A stretch of DNA of 5,051 nt from Thermomicrobiales bacterium (GTDB lineage: Bacteria > Chloroflexota > Limnocylindria > Limnocylindrales > CSP1-4). Below are positions 1-5,051 of this stretch, in pieces. Position numbers and translations under genes: made by a program. The stretch covers positions 1 through 5,051 of the forward strand of contig SPCO01000135.1 in the NCBI GenBank assembly GCA_004525275.1, in the 5' to 3' direction. How positions within the stretch are numbered: position 1 is the first letter of the stretch; each line of letters starts with the position of its first letter. The notes below the pieces were generated by a model that saw only the letters and a list, made by a program, of their open reading frames with translations, was not told the DNA's origin and did no database searches.

Positions 1-1039
1 CCATGAAGCCGGTGATGCTCGGGTCGTCGAGACCCTGGACCGCCACGACGGGGGCTCCGACTTCACTGACCTGGGCCGGCACATCGGCGATGCGCAGACG
101 TGTGCCGGCCGGCAACGTGCGCGCGACATCGCCGCCGCCAGAATCGAGGTACAGGCTCGCCTCGTCGTTCAAGACCGACGCGTTGCCCGGGATCTCCAGA
201 TCGACCGGGTCGGAGCCCGTGTCACCCAATCCACCGGCGATCACTTCGTCGGTCGTGACGCCGCCCACGCCGACCGCCAGCGAGCGGTAGAAACCCGATG
301 TCGCCTTGTTCGGATCCTGGAAGATCGTGGCGCCCGGCGTCCGGCTCGACGCGAAACTCGTCACGTGGCCATTCTGATTTGGCATCGTCCGCCACATCGA
401 CTCGAGCGACTGGTGGGTCGTGAACAGCGCCCGGAGGTACCCCTCGGCACCAGCATGACCGTCCGCGATGACGGCCGAAGCGCCGGCCTTGAGGAACCCG
501 GCGGCGTAGTTGTCGGCGCGCTTGCGGGCCACGGCCGCGGTCGGTTCGGGATCGCCCGGCTCGGAGTTGCCAGAGGCGTAGCACAGGTGATGCAGCAGGA
601 CGACAGCCCCGGGGGCAAGATCGAGGGTCGAGACGTACGGCTCCCCGTAATACTTGTTGTTGTAGTCACCTGCACCGGCCGTCGCGTTCAACCCGAAGCC
701 GTCCTTGGTCGTGTAGTTCGGGTCGTAGGTGTACGGGCTCGGCCATCCGTTCCCATGGCCCATATAGATGACGACCGAGGCTCCGATCGCGGCAGACTTG
801 ACCTTGCCCCACGTCGCGTTCGGGCTGTAGACCTTTGTCACATCGGAGGTGTACTTGATCGCCTCTGCGTAGGCGCGATCCGCATCGGCTCGGTAGCTCG
901 CCGTCGCGCCATGGGTCGCCCCGACGATGATCACGACCCTCGGTTCACCGGATGGCGAGGTCGCGGCAGCGGCGGGCAGCGTCCCGATCCCAAGACTGGC
1001 GGCAAGCGCAAGGGCGACGGCGATCGCGGATCTTCGCAA
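1..1039 (-). CDS. Secreted protein with probable caspase/gingipain-like His-Cys dyad (C-terminus cut by window edge)
   Basis: An open frame of 346 codons runs from a TTG at 1039 to the left edge without a stop. The only in-frame room upstream is a few codons before a TGA at 1066-1064, and no ATG or GTG lies there. TTG is preceded by GGGAG at a 6-base spacing, which decides the start. Residues 1-26 form a Sec signal peptide: Arg-Arg, a hydrophobic Ala/Leu run, then a Pro-Ala-rich end with likely cleavage around 23-26. A beta strand (VVIIVGATHG, 35-44) opens the mature domain. VVIYMGHGNG (89-98) and VVLLHHLCYASG (146-157) each end a hydrophobic strand with His95-Gly96 and Cys153. This is the arrangement of clan CD cysteine peptidases (gingipain, clostripain, caspase), with 58 residues between His and Cys. 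An AGFLKAGASAVI segment (180-191) looks like a further helix-strand unit. Residues about 287-346 are beta-rich and may begin an SH3-like domain. The family recurs as unnamed secreted proteins. Peptidase activity is inferred, not shown. Confidence 0.8.
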   Translation of the reverse strand, partial: MRRSAIAVALALAASLGIGTLPAAAATSPSGEPRVVIIVGATHGATASYRADADRAYAEAIKYTSDVTKVYSPNATWGKVKSAAIGASVVIYMGHGNGWPSPYTYDPNYTTKDGFGLNATAGAGDYNNKYYGEPYVSTLDLAPGAVVLLHHLCYASGNSEPGDPEPTAAVARKRADNYAAGFLKAGASAVIADGHAGAEGYLRALFTTHQSLESMWRTMPNQNGHVTSFASSRTPGATIFQDPNKATSGFYRSLAVGVGGVTTDEVIAGGLGDTGSDPVDLEIPGNASVLNDEASLYLDSGGGDVARTLPAGTRLRIADVPAQVSEVGAPVVAVQGLDDPSITGFM

Positions 1040-1045
1040 CGATGA

Positions 1046-1050
1046 CTCCC
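1046..1050 (-). promoter_or_regulatory. Shine-Dalgarno site deciding the TTG start of the secreted protein gene
   Basis: The minus strand reads GGGAG, six bases (TCATCG) before TTG at 1039. It is the best ribosome-binding match in this leader. It fixes a non-ATG start that an ATG/GTG-only gene finder would miss, leaving the signal peptide unannotated. Confidence 0.65.
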
Positions 1051-1055
1051 AGTCT

Positions 1056-1094
1056 GGCTGAGCTCATGGGCTGAGCTCTTGGGCTGACCTCAAT
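1056..1094. repeat. Three tandem 13-bp repeats in the leader of the secreted protein gene
   Basis: Three head-to-tail units of exactly 13 bases lie at 1056-1068, 1069-1081 and 1082-1094 on the plus strand. The shared core is GGCTGAGCTC; the third copy has GGCTGACCTC. The last three bases of each unit vary. The first copy includes the 8-base palindrome TGAGCTCA and the second GAGCTC. The array ends 16 bases before the TTG start, so it lies in the promoter or 5' untranslated region. It could be an operator array, an RNA element or a product of replication slippage. The sequence alone does not choose between them. Confidence 0.75.
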
Positions 1095-1135
1095 AGGCTC
1101 GCGCCAGATCCGGTCACGCTCAATCGCGGGATGGT

Positions 1136-1179
1136 CCGGGGCCTGCTAGCCCCTTCGGTTCACGTCTGGTGCGGAACCG
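1136..1179 (-). terminator. Two weak hairpins after rmlC, possible terminator region
   Basis: Two GC-rich inverted repeats follow the rmlC stop by about 20 bases. The first pairs CGGTTC (1156-1161) with GAACCG (1174-1179) around a 12-base loop. The second pairs GGGGC (1138-1142) with GCCCC (1149-1153) around a 6-base loop. On the minus strand the second is followed by GGACCATCCC, with no T-run, so neither is a classical intrinsic terminator. They sit where the rml operon should end. The rest of the 161-base gap holds the 13-bp repeats and the Shine-Dalgarno site. TTGAGC (1123-1118) and TATTGA (1095-1090) are 22 bases apart, too far for a convincing promoter. Confidence 0.3.
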
Positions 1180-1200
1180 GGCGGACTGGTACGGAAGAGG

Positions 1201-1758
1201 CTAGAACGACCGGTCGCGCAGGCTGACCACGAGATCTGCGAGCGAGGGGTTCGCCAGGTCGCGCGGCGACAGGATCGGGCGCCCGCCGGCGGGCGGCTGT
1301 GCGGTCGGCCACGGTACGTTGACCATGGGGTCGTCCCAGGCGAAACCGAATTCGTCGGAGCCGTCGAACTCGGTGCTCACGAAGTAGACGAGTTGGAGCG
1401 GGTCGAGCGCCAGGAATCCGTGGGCGACGCCGGCCGGGATGACGACCCAATCGTCAGCCGCCAGCTCGCGCGACTCCACGACCGCTGGGCCGGACCCGTC
1501 GATCATGGGCCGGACATCGACCAGGGCGACGAAGGCACGGCCCTCGGCCACGACCCACAGGTCGTCCTGGCGCCGATGCAGGTGGAGCCCGCGAAGGACG
1601 CCTGCCGCCGAGATCGAGAGATTGGCCTGGTTGAACGATCTGCCCGGGTGGCCACTGGCACGCCATAACTCACGAAAGGAGCCTCGCTCGTCCGCGTGAC
1701 GGACGACGGCGCCAAATCCGACGCCCGGCAGGACGGAGGGGATCGGTTGGTTGGTCAC
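1201..1758 (-). CDS. rfbC: dTDP-4-dehydrorhamnose 3,5-epimerase family protein (RmlC/RfbC), divergent active site
   Basis: A 185-residue cupin of the RmlC family, close to the usual length. In the pathway RmlC epimerises C3 and C5 of dTDP-4-keto-6-deoxyglucose in the cytoplasm, between RmlB and RmlD. Family signatures in order are ERGSF (24-28), FNQANLSIS (42-50), GVLRGLH (53-59, with the catalytic His59), a VDVR strand end (80-83), IPAGVAHGFLAL (107-118, with His113), AWDDP (140-144) and ILSPRD (162-167). The GTG start at 1758 is chosen because it overlaps the rmlD stop as GTGA, has GGGGG six bases upstream and gives a normal N-terminus. An in-frame ATG at 1818 would add 20 atypical residues inside rmlD. 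Two things are odd. The position of the family's catalytic Tyr is Phe131 (STEFDGSDE where mycobacterial RmlC has a Tyr). The loop after His59 is about three residues short and reads HRRQDDLW, lacking the usual active-site Lys. The enzyme may be a variant RmlC or a single-site epimerase. Its operon position favours rhamnose synthesis. Confidence 0.88.
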   Translation of the reverse strand: MTNQPIPSVLPGVGFGAVVRHADERGSFRELWRASGHPGRSFNQANLSISAAGVLRGLHLHRRQDDLWVVAEGRAFVALVDVRPMIDGSGPAVVESRELAADDWVVIPAGVAHGFLALDPLQLVYFVSTEFDGSDEFGFAWDDPMVNVPWPTAQPPAGGRPILSPRDLANPSLADLVVSLRDRSF

Positions 1759-2660
1759 ACCCGGCCCCCGAGAGCTCGCAGGAGGGAGGGCGCATAGTCG
1801 GCCATCGCCGCCTGCCAAGAGCGCATCGGCTCACGGCTCGGCAACGGTGTCGGTGCGAGGACACCCCAGCGCGGCGGTCGCGACGGACGCTCCCAGGTCG
1901 AGGACGGCACATCGACGGTGTCGACCTCGAGACCTCCCCTTTCCAGGGCATCCCGGGCCCACCCGGCTCGGGACGTCAGCCCAGCGTTGATCAGGTGATG
2001 GACGCCCGCGACCGCGTCCTCGGCCAGCAGCTCGACGACAGCATCGGCCACATCGGCGATATAGGTCGGCGTCCCCCACTCGTCATCGACCAGCCGGAGC
2101 GGTTCGCCAACCTGGCGGGCGCGCACCGCCGCGTCCAGGATCCGACTCGGATAGTCGTGACCGGGTCGACCGAAGAGCCAGGCCGTCCGGGCGATGCCGA
2201 GGGCAGCCCCCGGTCGAGCAGCGAAGGCGAGCTCGGCCAGGCGCTCCCCTTCCGCCTTGGACGCTCCATACGGGTTGGCCGGCGAACGCGGGGCCGTCGA
2301 TTCGTAGGGCGGACCATCGGCGCGAGTGCCGTCAAAGACTTCGTTCGTGGAGACCACGAGCAGGTCGATGCCACGCCCCGCACAGGCGGTCGCGAGGACG
2401 CCGGTTGCGAGTGCGTTGCGCTGCATCGCCAGGCCAGGATCGAGGGCGCAGCCGTCGACGTCGGTCCAGGCCGCGGCGTGCACGACGACCTCGGGTCGGT
2501 CGCGATCGAGACGGGTCGCGATAAGGTCCGGGGTGTCAAGGTCGAACGCGTCACGAGCCCAGGCCGTCGGTCCGGCTGGTCCGCTGAACGGCGCGTCCTC
2601 GAGGGCCTGGACGATCGCATGGCCCAGGCGCCCACGAGCGCCGGTCACGGCAACGCGCAT
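1755..2660 (-). CDS. rfbD: dTDP-4-dehydrorhamnose reductase (RmlD/RfbD)
   Basis: RmlD catalyses the last step, NAD(P)H-dependent reduction of dTDP-4-keto-L-rhamnose to dTDP-L-rhamnose. The 301-residue product matches the family's usual length of about 300. The N-terminal Rossmann motif is TGARGRLG (6-13). VVVHAAAWTDVDGCA (58-72) is the characteristic RmlD segment for the cofactor pocket. STNEVFDG (104-111) takes the place of the more common STDYVFDG. PYGASKAEGE (130-139) holds the SDR catalytic Tyr131 and Lys135. ARTAWLFG, DDEWGTPTYIADVA and a C-terminal substrate region (SSTWERPSRPPRWGVL) complete the fold. The Asp-to-Asn and Tyr-to-Glu changes in STNEVFDG are the only notable departure; I believe they recur in related bacteria. 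The ATG at 2660 shares its first base with the rmlB stop (TGATG) and starts directly at the first beta strand. An upstream GTG or ATG near 2747 would only add residues encoded within rmlB. Confidence 0.93.
   Translation of the reverse strand: MRVAVTGARGRLGHAIVQALEDAPFSGPAGPTAWARDAFDLDTPDLIATRLDRDRPEVVVHAAAWTDVDGCALDPGLAMQRNALATGVLATACAGRGIDLLVVSTNEVFDGTRADGPPYESTAPRSPANPYGASKAEGERLAELAFAARPGAALGIARTAWLFGRPGHDYPSRILDAAVRARQVGEPLRLVDDEWGTPTYIADVADAVVELLAEDAVAGVHHLINAGLTSRAGWARDALERGGLEVDTVDVPSSTWERPSRPPRWGVLAPTPLPSREPMRSWQAAMADYAPSLLRALGGRV
1765..1769 (-). promoter_or_regulatory. Shine-Dalgarno site supporting the GTG start of rmlC
   Basis: The minus strand reads GGGGG, six bases before GTG at 1758 and inside the last codons of rmlD. 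Together with the GTGA stop-start overlap it supports the shorter rmlC reading over the ATG at 1818. Confidence 0.5.
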
Positions 2661-3742
2661 CAGTCGACGACGCCCGAGCCGGGTGGCAGTGCCGAGGTGG
2701 CGGTTGCGAGCCGTTGGCCGTACTGGCGCAGATACCAGTCGTCCCACTCACCCGAGCGCGCCGCGCGCCACCAGGCCTCGTTGGCGCGATACCAGTCGAT
2801 GGTCGCCGCGAGGCCCTTCTCGAACGACATGGTGGGCTGCCAGCCGAGCGCCGCAAGCTTGCGGCCATCCATCGCATAGCGTCGGTCGTGGCCCGGCCGG
2901 TCTTCGACCTGCTTGACCAACGACCATGGCTTGTCGAGGTATTCGAGTAACAGGCTGACGACCTCGCGATTCGTTCGTTCCGAGGCGCCGGCGACGTTGT
3001 ACGTTTCGCCGCGCATACCGTGTCGCAGGACGAGGTCGATGGCCGCAGCATGGTCCGACACGTACAACCACTCGCGACGCTGGAGACCATCGCCATAGAG
3101 CGGCAGCGGTCGATCATCGAGGGCATTGGTAACGAACAAGGGGATGAGTTTTTCCGGGTGGTGGTAGGGCCCGTAGGTGTTCGAACCGCGGGTCACGACA
3201 GCATCGATCCCATGGGTGATCACGTAACTGCGGACGAGTAACTCGCCGGCCGCCTTGGCAGCCGCATAGGGCGAGCGTGGCGCCAGGGGCGCCTGTTCAT
3301 CCGCCTCCCCTACGTCAACCGAGCCGTATACCTCGTCGGTCGACACTTGCAGAAAGCGCGGTTGGCCGGGCGCCGACCGACAGGCTTCGAGGAGCACGTG
3401 GACTCCGACCACGCCCGTGGTCAGGAACGCAGCTGGGTCCAGGATGGAACGATCGACGTGGGACTCGGCAGCGAAGTTGAGGATGGCATCTGCTCGCCCG
3501 ACCAGCGGACCGACCGCATTCGGGTCGGCGATGTCGCCGCGAACGAACGTCAGGCGGGCGGCCATCTCCGGATCGTCGCGCACAGGCGCGAGGTTGGCCT
3601 CGTTGCCGGCGTAGGTGAGTTTGTCGAGAACGGTGATCCGCGTCCCGTCGCGACGACCGAGCACGTCCCGGACATAGGCAGAGCCGATGAAGCCGGCACC
3701 ACCGGTGACCAGGAGTCGATCGAGAGCGTCCGTGCTGCCCAC
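2660..3742 (-). CDS. rfbB: dTDP-glucose 4,6-dehydratase (RmlB/RfbB)
   Basis: RmlB converts dTDP-glucose to dTDP-4-keto-6-deoxyglucose with tightly bound NAD, the committed step of the pathway. The 360-residue product fits the family range of about 325-360. The NAD-binding motif is TGGAGFIGS (13-21). LDKLTYAGN (39-47) and NFAAESHVDRSI (89-100) are RmlB hallmarks. STDEVYG (134-140) carries the Thr-Asp-Glu dehydratase triad (135-137), and SPYAAAK (157-163) the SDR Tyr159 and Lys163. RGSNTYGPYHHPEKLIP and YGDGLQRREWLYVSDH are the substrate-binding segments. The GTG at 3742 is chosen since only eight residues then precede LLVTGG, and it lies four bases after the rmlA stop. The reading from ATG 3973 would run 77 codons through rmlA in another frame. 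There is no strong Shine-Dalgarno sequence, which suggests coupling to rmlA translation. The last 25 or so residues (a low-complexity tail ending GSGVVD) extend past the usual fold. Confidence 0.95.
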   Translation of the reverse strand: MGSTDALDRLLVTGGAGFIGSAYVRDVLGRRDGTRITVLDKLTYAGNEANLAPVRDDPEMAARLTFVRGDIADPNAVGPLVGRADAILNFAAESHVDRSILDPAAFLTTGVVGVHVLLEACRSAPGQPRFLQVSTDEVYGSVDVGEADEQAPLAPRSPYAAAKAAGELLVRSYVITHGIDAVVTRGSNTYGPYHHPEKLIPLFVTNALDDRPLPLYGDGLQRREWLYVSDHAAAIDLVLRHGMRGETYNVAGASERTNREVVSLLLEYLDKPWSLVKQVEDRPGHDRRYAMDGRKLAALGWQPTMSFEKGLAATIDWYRANEAWWRAARSGEWDDWYLRQYGQRLATATSALPPGSGVVD

Positions 3743-3746
3743 CCGT

Positions 3747-4508
3747 TCAGCCAGGAGAGCGGCTGACCGGCGGGGCCAGCTTGCCCGCCGCGTCGTCCGC
3801 GGCTGCCAATTCGGCGGCCCGGAGCAGCGACGGCACGGTCCCCGCGTCGGTCCAGTGGCCGTCATAGACCGGACTGAACAGGCGACCGCCTGGGATGTAG
3901 TGGTTGAGTACGTCGGTGATCTCGAGTTCACCTCGGAGCGATGGCAAGAGCTTGTCGATGACGGCGAAGGCATCGCGCCGAAGGAAGTAGACCCCGATCG
4001 GGATCAGGTCCGACTTGGGCTGGACCGGCTTTTCCTCAAAGCCGATCACCCGGCCATCGGCGTCGAGTTCGGCGACCCCGAACCGCTCCGGATCGGGTAC
4101 ACGATGGAGTAGCGTCCCGGCCCCATACGGGCCCTGTTCAAAGGCCGTCGCGATGTCGGCCAGGGCGGGGCCGCGCAGGATGTTGTCCCCGAGGACGCAA
4201 CAGAACGCCTCGTCGCCGACGAAATCGCGGGCGAGCCCGATCGCGTGGGCGATCCCAAGAGCCCCTGGCTGGTAGCGGTAGGTCAGGTCGATCCCGAACG
4301 CGGATCCGTCAGCGAGCAGCTCCACGACGTCGCCCACGCTCTTGCCTCCGACGATGACCATGATCTCGCGGATCCCCATCCCGGCCAGGGTCTCGATCGG
4401 GTAGTAGATCATCGGCCGGTCATAGATCGGGAGCAGGTGCTTGTTGGTCACGATGGTGAGCGGGTAGAGGCGCGTAGCGGTCCCGCCGGCGAGGACGATG
4501 CCCTTCAT
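3747..4508 (-). CDS. rfbA: Glucose-1-phosphate thymidylyltransferase, short form (RmlA/RfbA)
   Basis: RmlA joins glucose-1-phosphate and dTTP to give dTDP-glucose and pyrophosphate, the entry to the rhamnose pathway. The protein has 253 residues, against about 290 for enterobacterial RmlA; it ends soon after the core, so it belongs to the short type without the C-terminal helical extension. The nucleotide loop is LAGGTATRLYPLT (6-18), with Ala11 where most members have Gly. NKHLLPIYDRPMIYYPI (22-38) holds the family Lys and the PMIYYP motif. YQPGALGIAHAI (79-90) contacts the base and sugar. VLGDNI (105-110) supplies the metal-binding Asp108. RFGVAE, GFEEKP, PIGVYF, GELEITD and DGHWTDAGT follow in normal order. 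ATG 4508 begins the protein exactly at the conserved MKGIVLAGG. No purine-rich ribosome site precedes it. It is 43 bases downstream of mreC and 4 bases upstream of rmlB, so it is the first gene of the rhamnose block. Confidence 0.95.
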   Translation of the reverse strand: MKGIVLAGGTATRLYPLTIVTNKHLLPIYDRPMIYYPIETLAGMGIREIMVIVGGKSVGDVVELLADGSAFGIDLTYRYQPGALGIAHAIGLARDFVGDEAFCCVLGDNILRGPALADIATAFEQGPYGAGTLLHRVPDPERFGVAELDADGRVIGFEEKPVQPKSDLIPIGVYFLRRDAFAVIDKLLPSLRGELEITDVLNHYIPGGRLFSPVYDGHWTDAGTVPSLLRAAELAAADDAAGKLAPPVSRSPG

Positions 4509-4527
4509 GACGCGGAAGGGTAGCAGC

Positions 4528-4547
4528 CGTGATCGCCGGCGATGACG
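4528..4547. promoter_or_regulatory. Near-perfect 20-bp inverted repeat between mreC and rmlA
   Basis: A perfect 12-bp palindrome, ATCGCCGGCGAT, occupies 4532-4543. Past one mismatched pair (4531/4544) the symmetry continues for three more pairs (CGT at 4528-4530 with ACG at 4545-4547), so nine of ten pairs match. It sits in the centre of the 43-base gap, 20 bases before the rmlA ATG. Symmetry without a central spacer fits a dimeric repressor site better than a hairpin. No T-run follows on either strand, so it is not an intrinsic terminator. Chance is possible in so GC-rich a sequence. Confidence 0.4.
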
Positions 4548-4551
4548 ACGC

Positions 4552-5051
4552 TCAGGGTTTCGAGCTCGCCTGCGGAGCCTTCGTCGGCGTCAGACACGGC
4601 TGCTCCCCCTGGGGCAGGATCGCGCCGGAACCGCAGTCGACTGGTTGATCCTCGATCGGCGGCAGGCCTCCGTCGTAGTCGGTGATGATCAGCAGGTACT
4701 CGAGCTTGTCGAGGTCGGCGGCCGGCTGCAGGAACGCCGTTTGCACGACGTCGTTGGCATCCCTTCGGAAATCGAGGACCTGGCCGATCAGCAGGCCTTT
4801 GGGATACGGCGACCGAAGCCCGCTGCCAAGCTCGATCCCGGCGGTCACGACCTCGTCACCGAGGGCGATGGTCTCGCCCGAATCGATCTGGCTCATGACC
4901 AGGACCCCGCCGAGCTCACCGGCGACCTCGCCCGTCGCGGCATTCGACACCAGCTGCCCGATCACCGTCGATTCGCCGTCCGTCAGGAGCACGACCGTGG
5001 CGCTGCTGGAACCGACGTCGACGACCCGACCCGCAAGCGCTCCTCCGGCAG
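4552..5051 (-). CDS. mreC: Rod shape-determining protein MreC, C-terminal part (N-terminus outside window)
   Basis: An open frame enters from the right edge and ends at a TGA at 4554-4552, giving 166 codons. MreC is a membrane-anchored extracytoplasmic scaffold that links MreB to the penicillin-binding proteins of lateral wall synthesis. The visible part is its beta-rich C-terminal domain. It begins AGRVVDVGSSSATVVLLTD, followed by a Gly-rich segment (GEVAGELGG), the GDEVVTAGIELG turn, YPKGLLIGQV and the LDKLEYLLII strand that closes the fold. This order matches MreC well. The transmembrane helix and coiled coil would lie beyond the edge. An extra tail of about 35 residues after the fold is Pro-rich and holds two Cys (VDCGSGA and EQPCL) that could form a disulphide outside the membrane. 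A GTG at 4992 is an internal codon, not the start. The expected partner mreD does not follow; rmlA does. Confidence 0.9.
   Translation of the reverse strand, partial: AGGALAGRVVDVGSSSATVVLLTDGESTVIGQLVSNAATGEVAGELGGVLVMSQIDSGETIALGDEVVTAGIELGSGLRSPYPKGLLIGQVLDFRRDANDVVQTAFLQPAADLDKLEYLLIITDYDGGLPPIEDQPVDCGSGAILPQGEQPCLTPTKAPQASSKP

Noticed and set aside
365..1045. A 226-codon plus-strand open frame opposite the secreted protein gene
   Set aside because: The opposite strand has a signal peptide, a good Shine-Dalgarno site and family motifs. This frame has only compositionally biased sequence.
1090..1123. TTGAGC and TATTGA as a sigma-70 promoter for the secreted protein gene
   Set aside because: The spacing is 22 bases instead of about 17 and both boxes match poorly.
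1759..1818. ATG 1818 as the rmlC start
   Set aside because: It adds 20 residues with no family counterpart and overlaps rmlD by 64 bases. The GTG at 1758 has a GTGA overlap and a ribosome-binding site.
1995..2879. A 294-codon plus-strand open frame opposite rmlD and rmlB
   Set aside because: It is antisense to two well-conserved genes, Arg/Gly/Pro-rich with no recognisable motif, and typical of shadow frames in very GC-rich DNA.
3743..3973. A long N-terminal extension of RmlB starting at ATG 3973
   Set aside because: These 77 codons lie entirely inside rmlA in another frame, and RmlB proteins begin just before the TGGAGFIG motif, which the GTG at 3742 provides.
1755..4508. A novel sugar pathway or defence system in the central block
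   Set aside because: All four genes match the standard dTDP-L-rhamnose enzymes in order and length. Only the RmlC active site departs enough to be reported.

Overview
The window is very GC-rich and every convincing gene lies on the minus strand, with GTG and TTG used as starts as well as ATG. It suggests a high-GC Gram-positive-like or Chloroflexota-type bacterium. The short RmlA, the divergent RmlC and the family of the secreted protein at the left end remind me of uncultured Chloroflexota (Limnocylindria-like) or actinobacterial genomes. That placement is an impression from the proteins, not a measurement.

Reading in the direction of transcription (right to left): the window opens inside mreC (5051-4552), of which only the C-terminal part is seen. 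A 43-base gap with a long inverted repeat follows. Next comes a complete, tightly packed dTDP-L-rhamnose operon: rmlA/rfbA (4508-3747), rmlB/rfbB (3742-2660), rmlD/rfbD (2660-1755) and rmlC/rfbC (1758-1201). The junctions are a 4-base gap, a 1-base TGATG overlap and a 4-base GTGA overlap, so the four genes are almost certainly co-transcribed and translationally coupled. RmlA activates glucose-1-phosphate to dTDP-glucose, RmlB dehydrates it to the 4-keto-6-deoxy sugar, RmlC epimerises it and RmlD reduces it to dTDP-L-rhamnose, a precursor for cell-wall or surface glycans. MreC organises the cell-wall elongation machinery, so the neighbourhood has a cell-envelope theme.

A 161-base intergenic region (1040-1200) carries two weak hairpins after rmlC and three 13-bp tandem repeats just before the next gene. 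That gene (1039 to the left edge, incomplete) starts with TTG behind a good Shine-Dalgarno sequence. It encodes a secreted protein with a signal peptide and a likely caspase/gingipain-like His-Cys dyad. It is the least understood gene here.

Most of the window is well-understood biology. The points that merit a second look are the secreted caspase-like protein, the tandem repeats in its leader, the loss of the usual catalytic Tyr and Lys in RmlC, and the fusion of an mre locus to a rhamnose operon. I found no RNA genes, mobile elements, CRISPR arrays or attachment sites.
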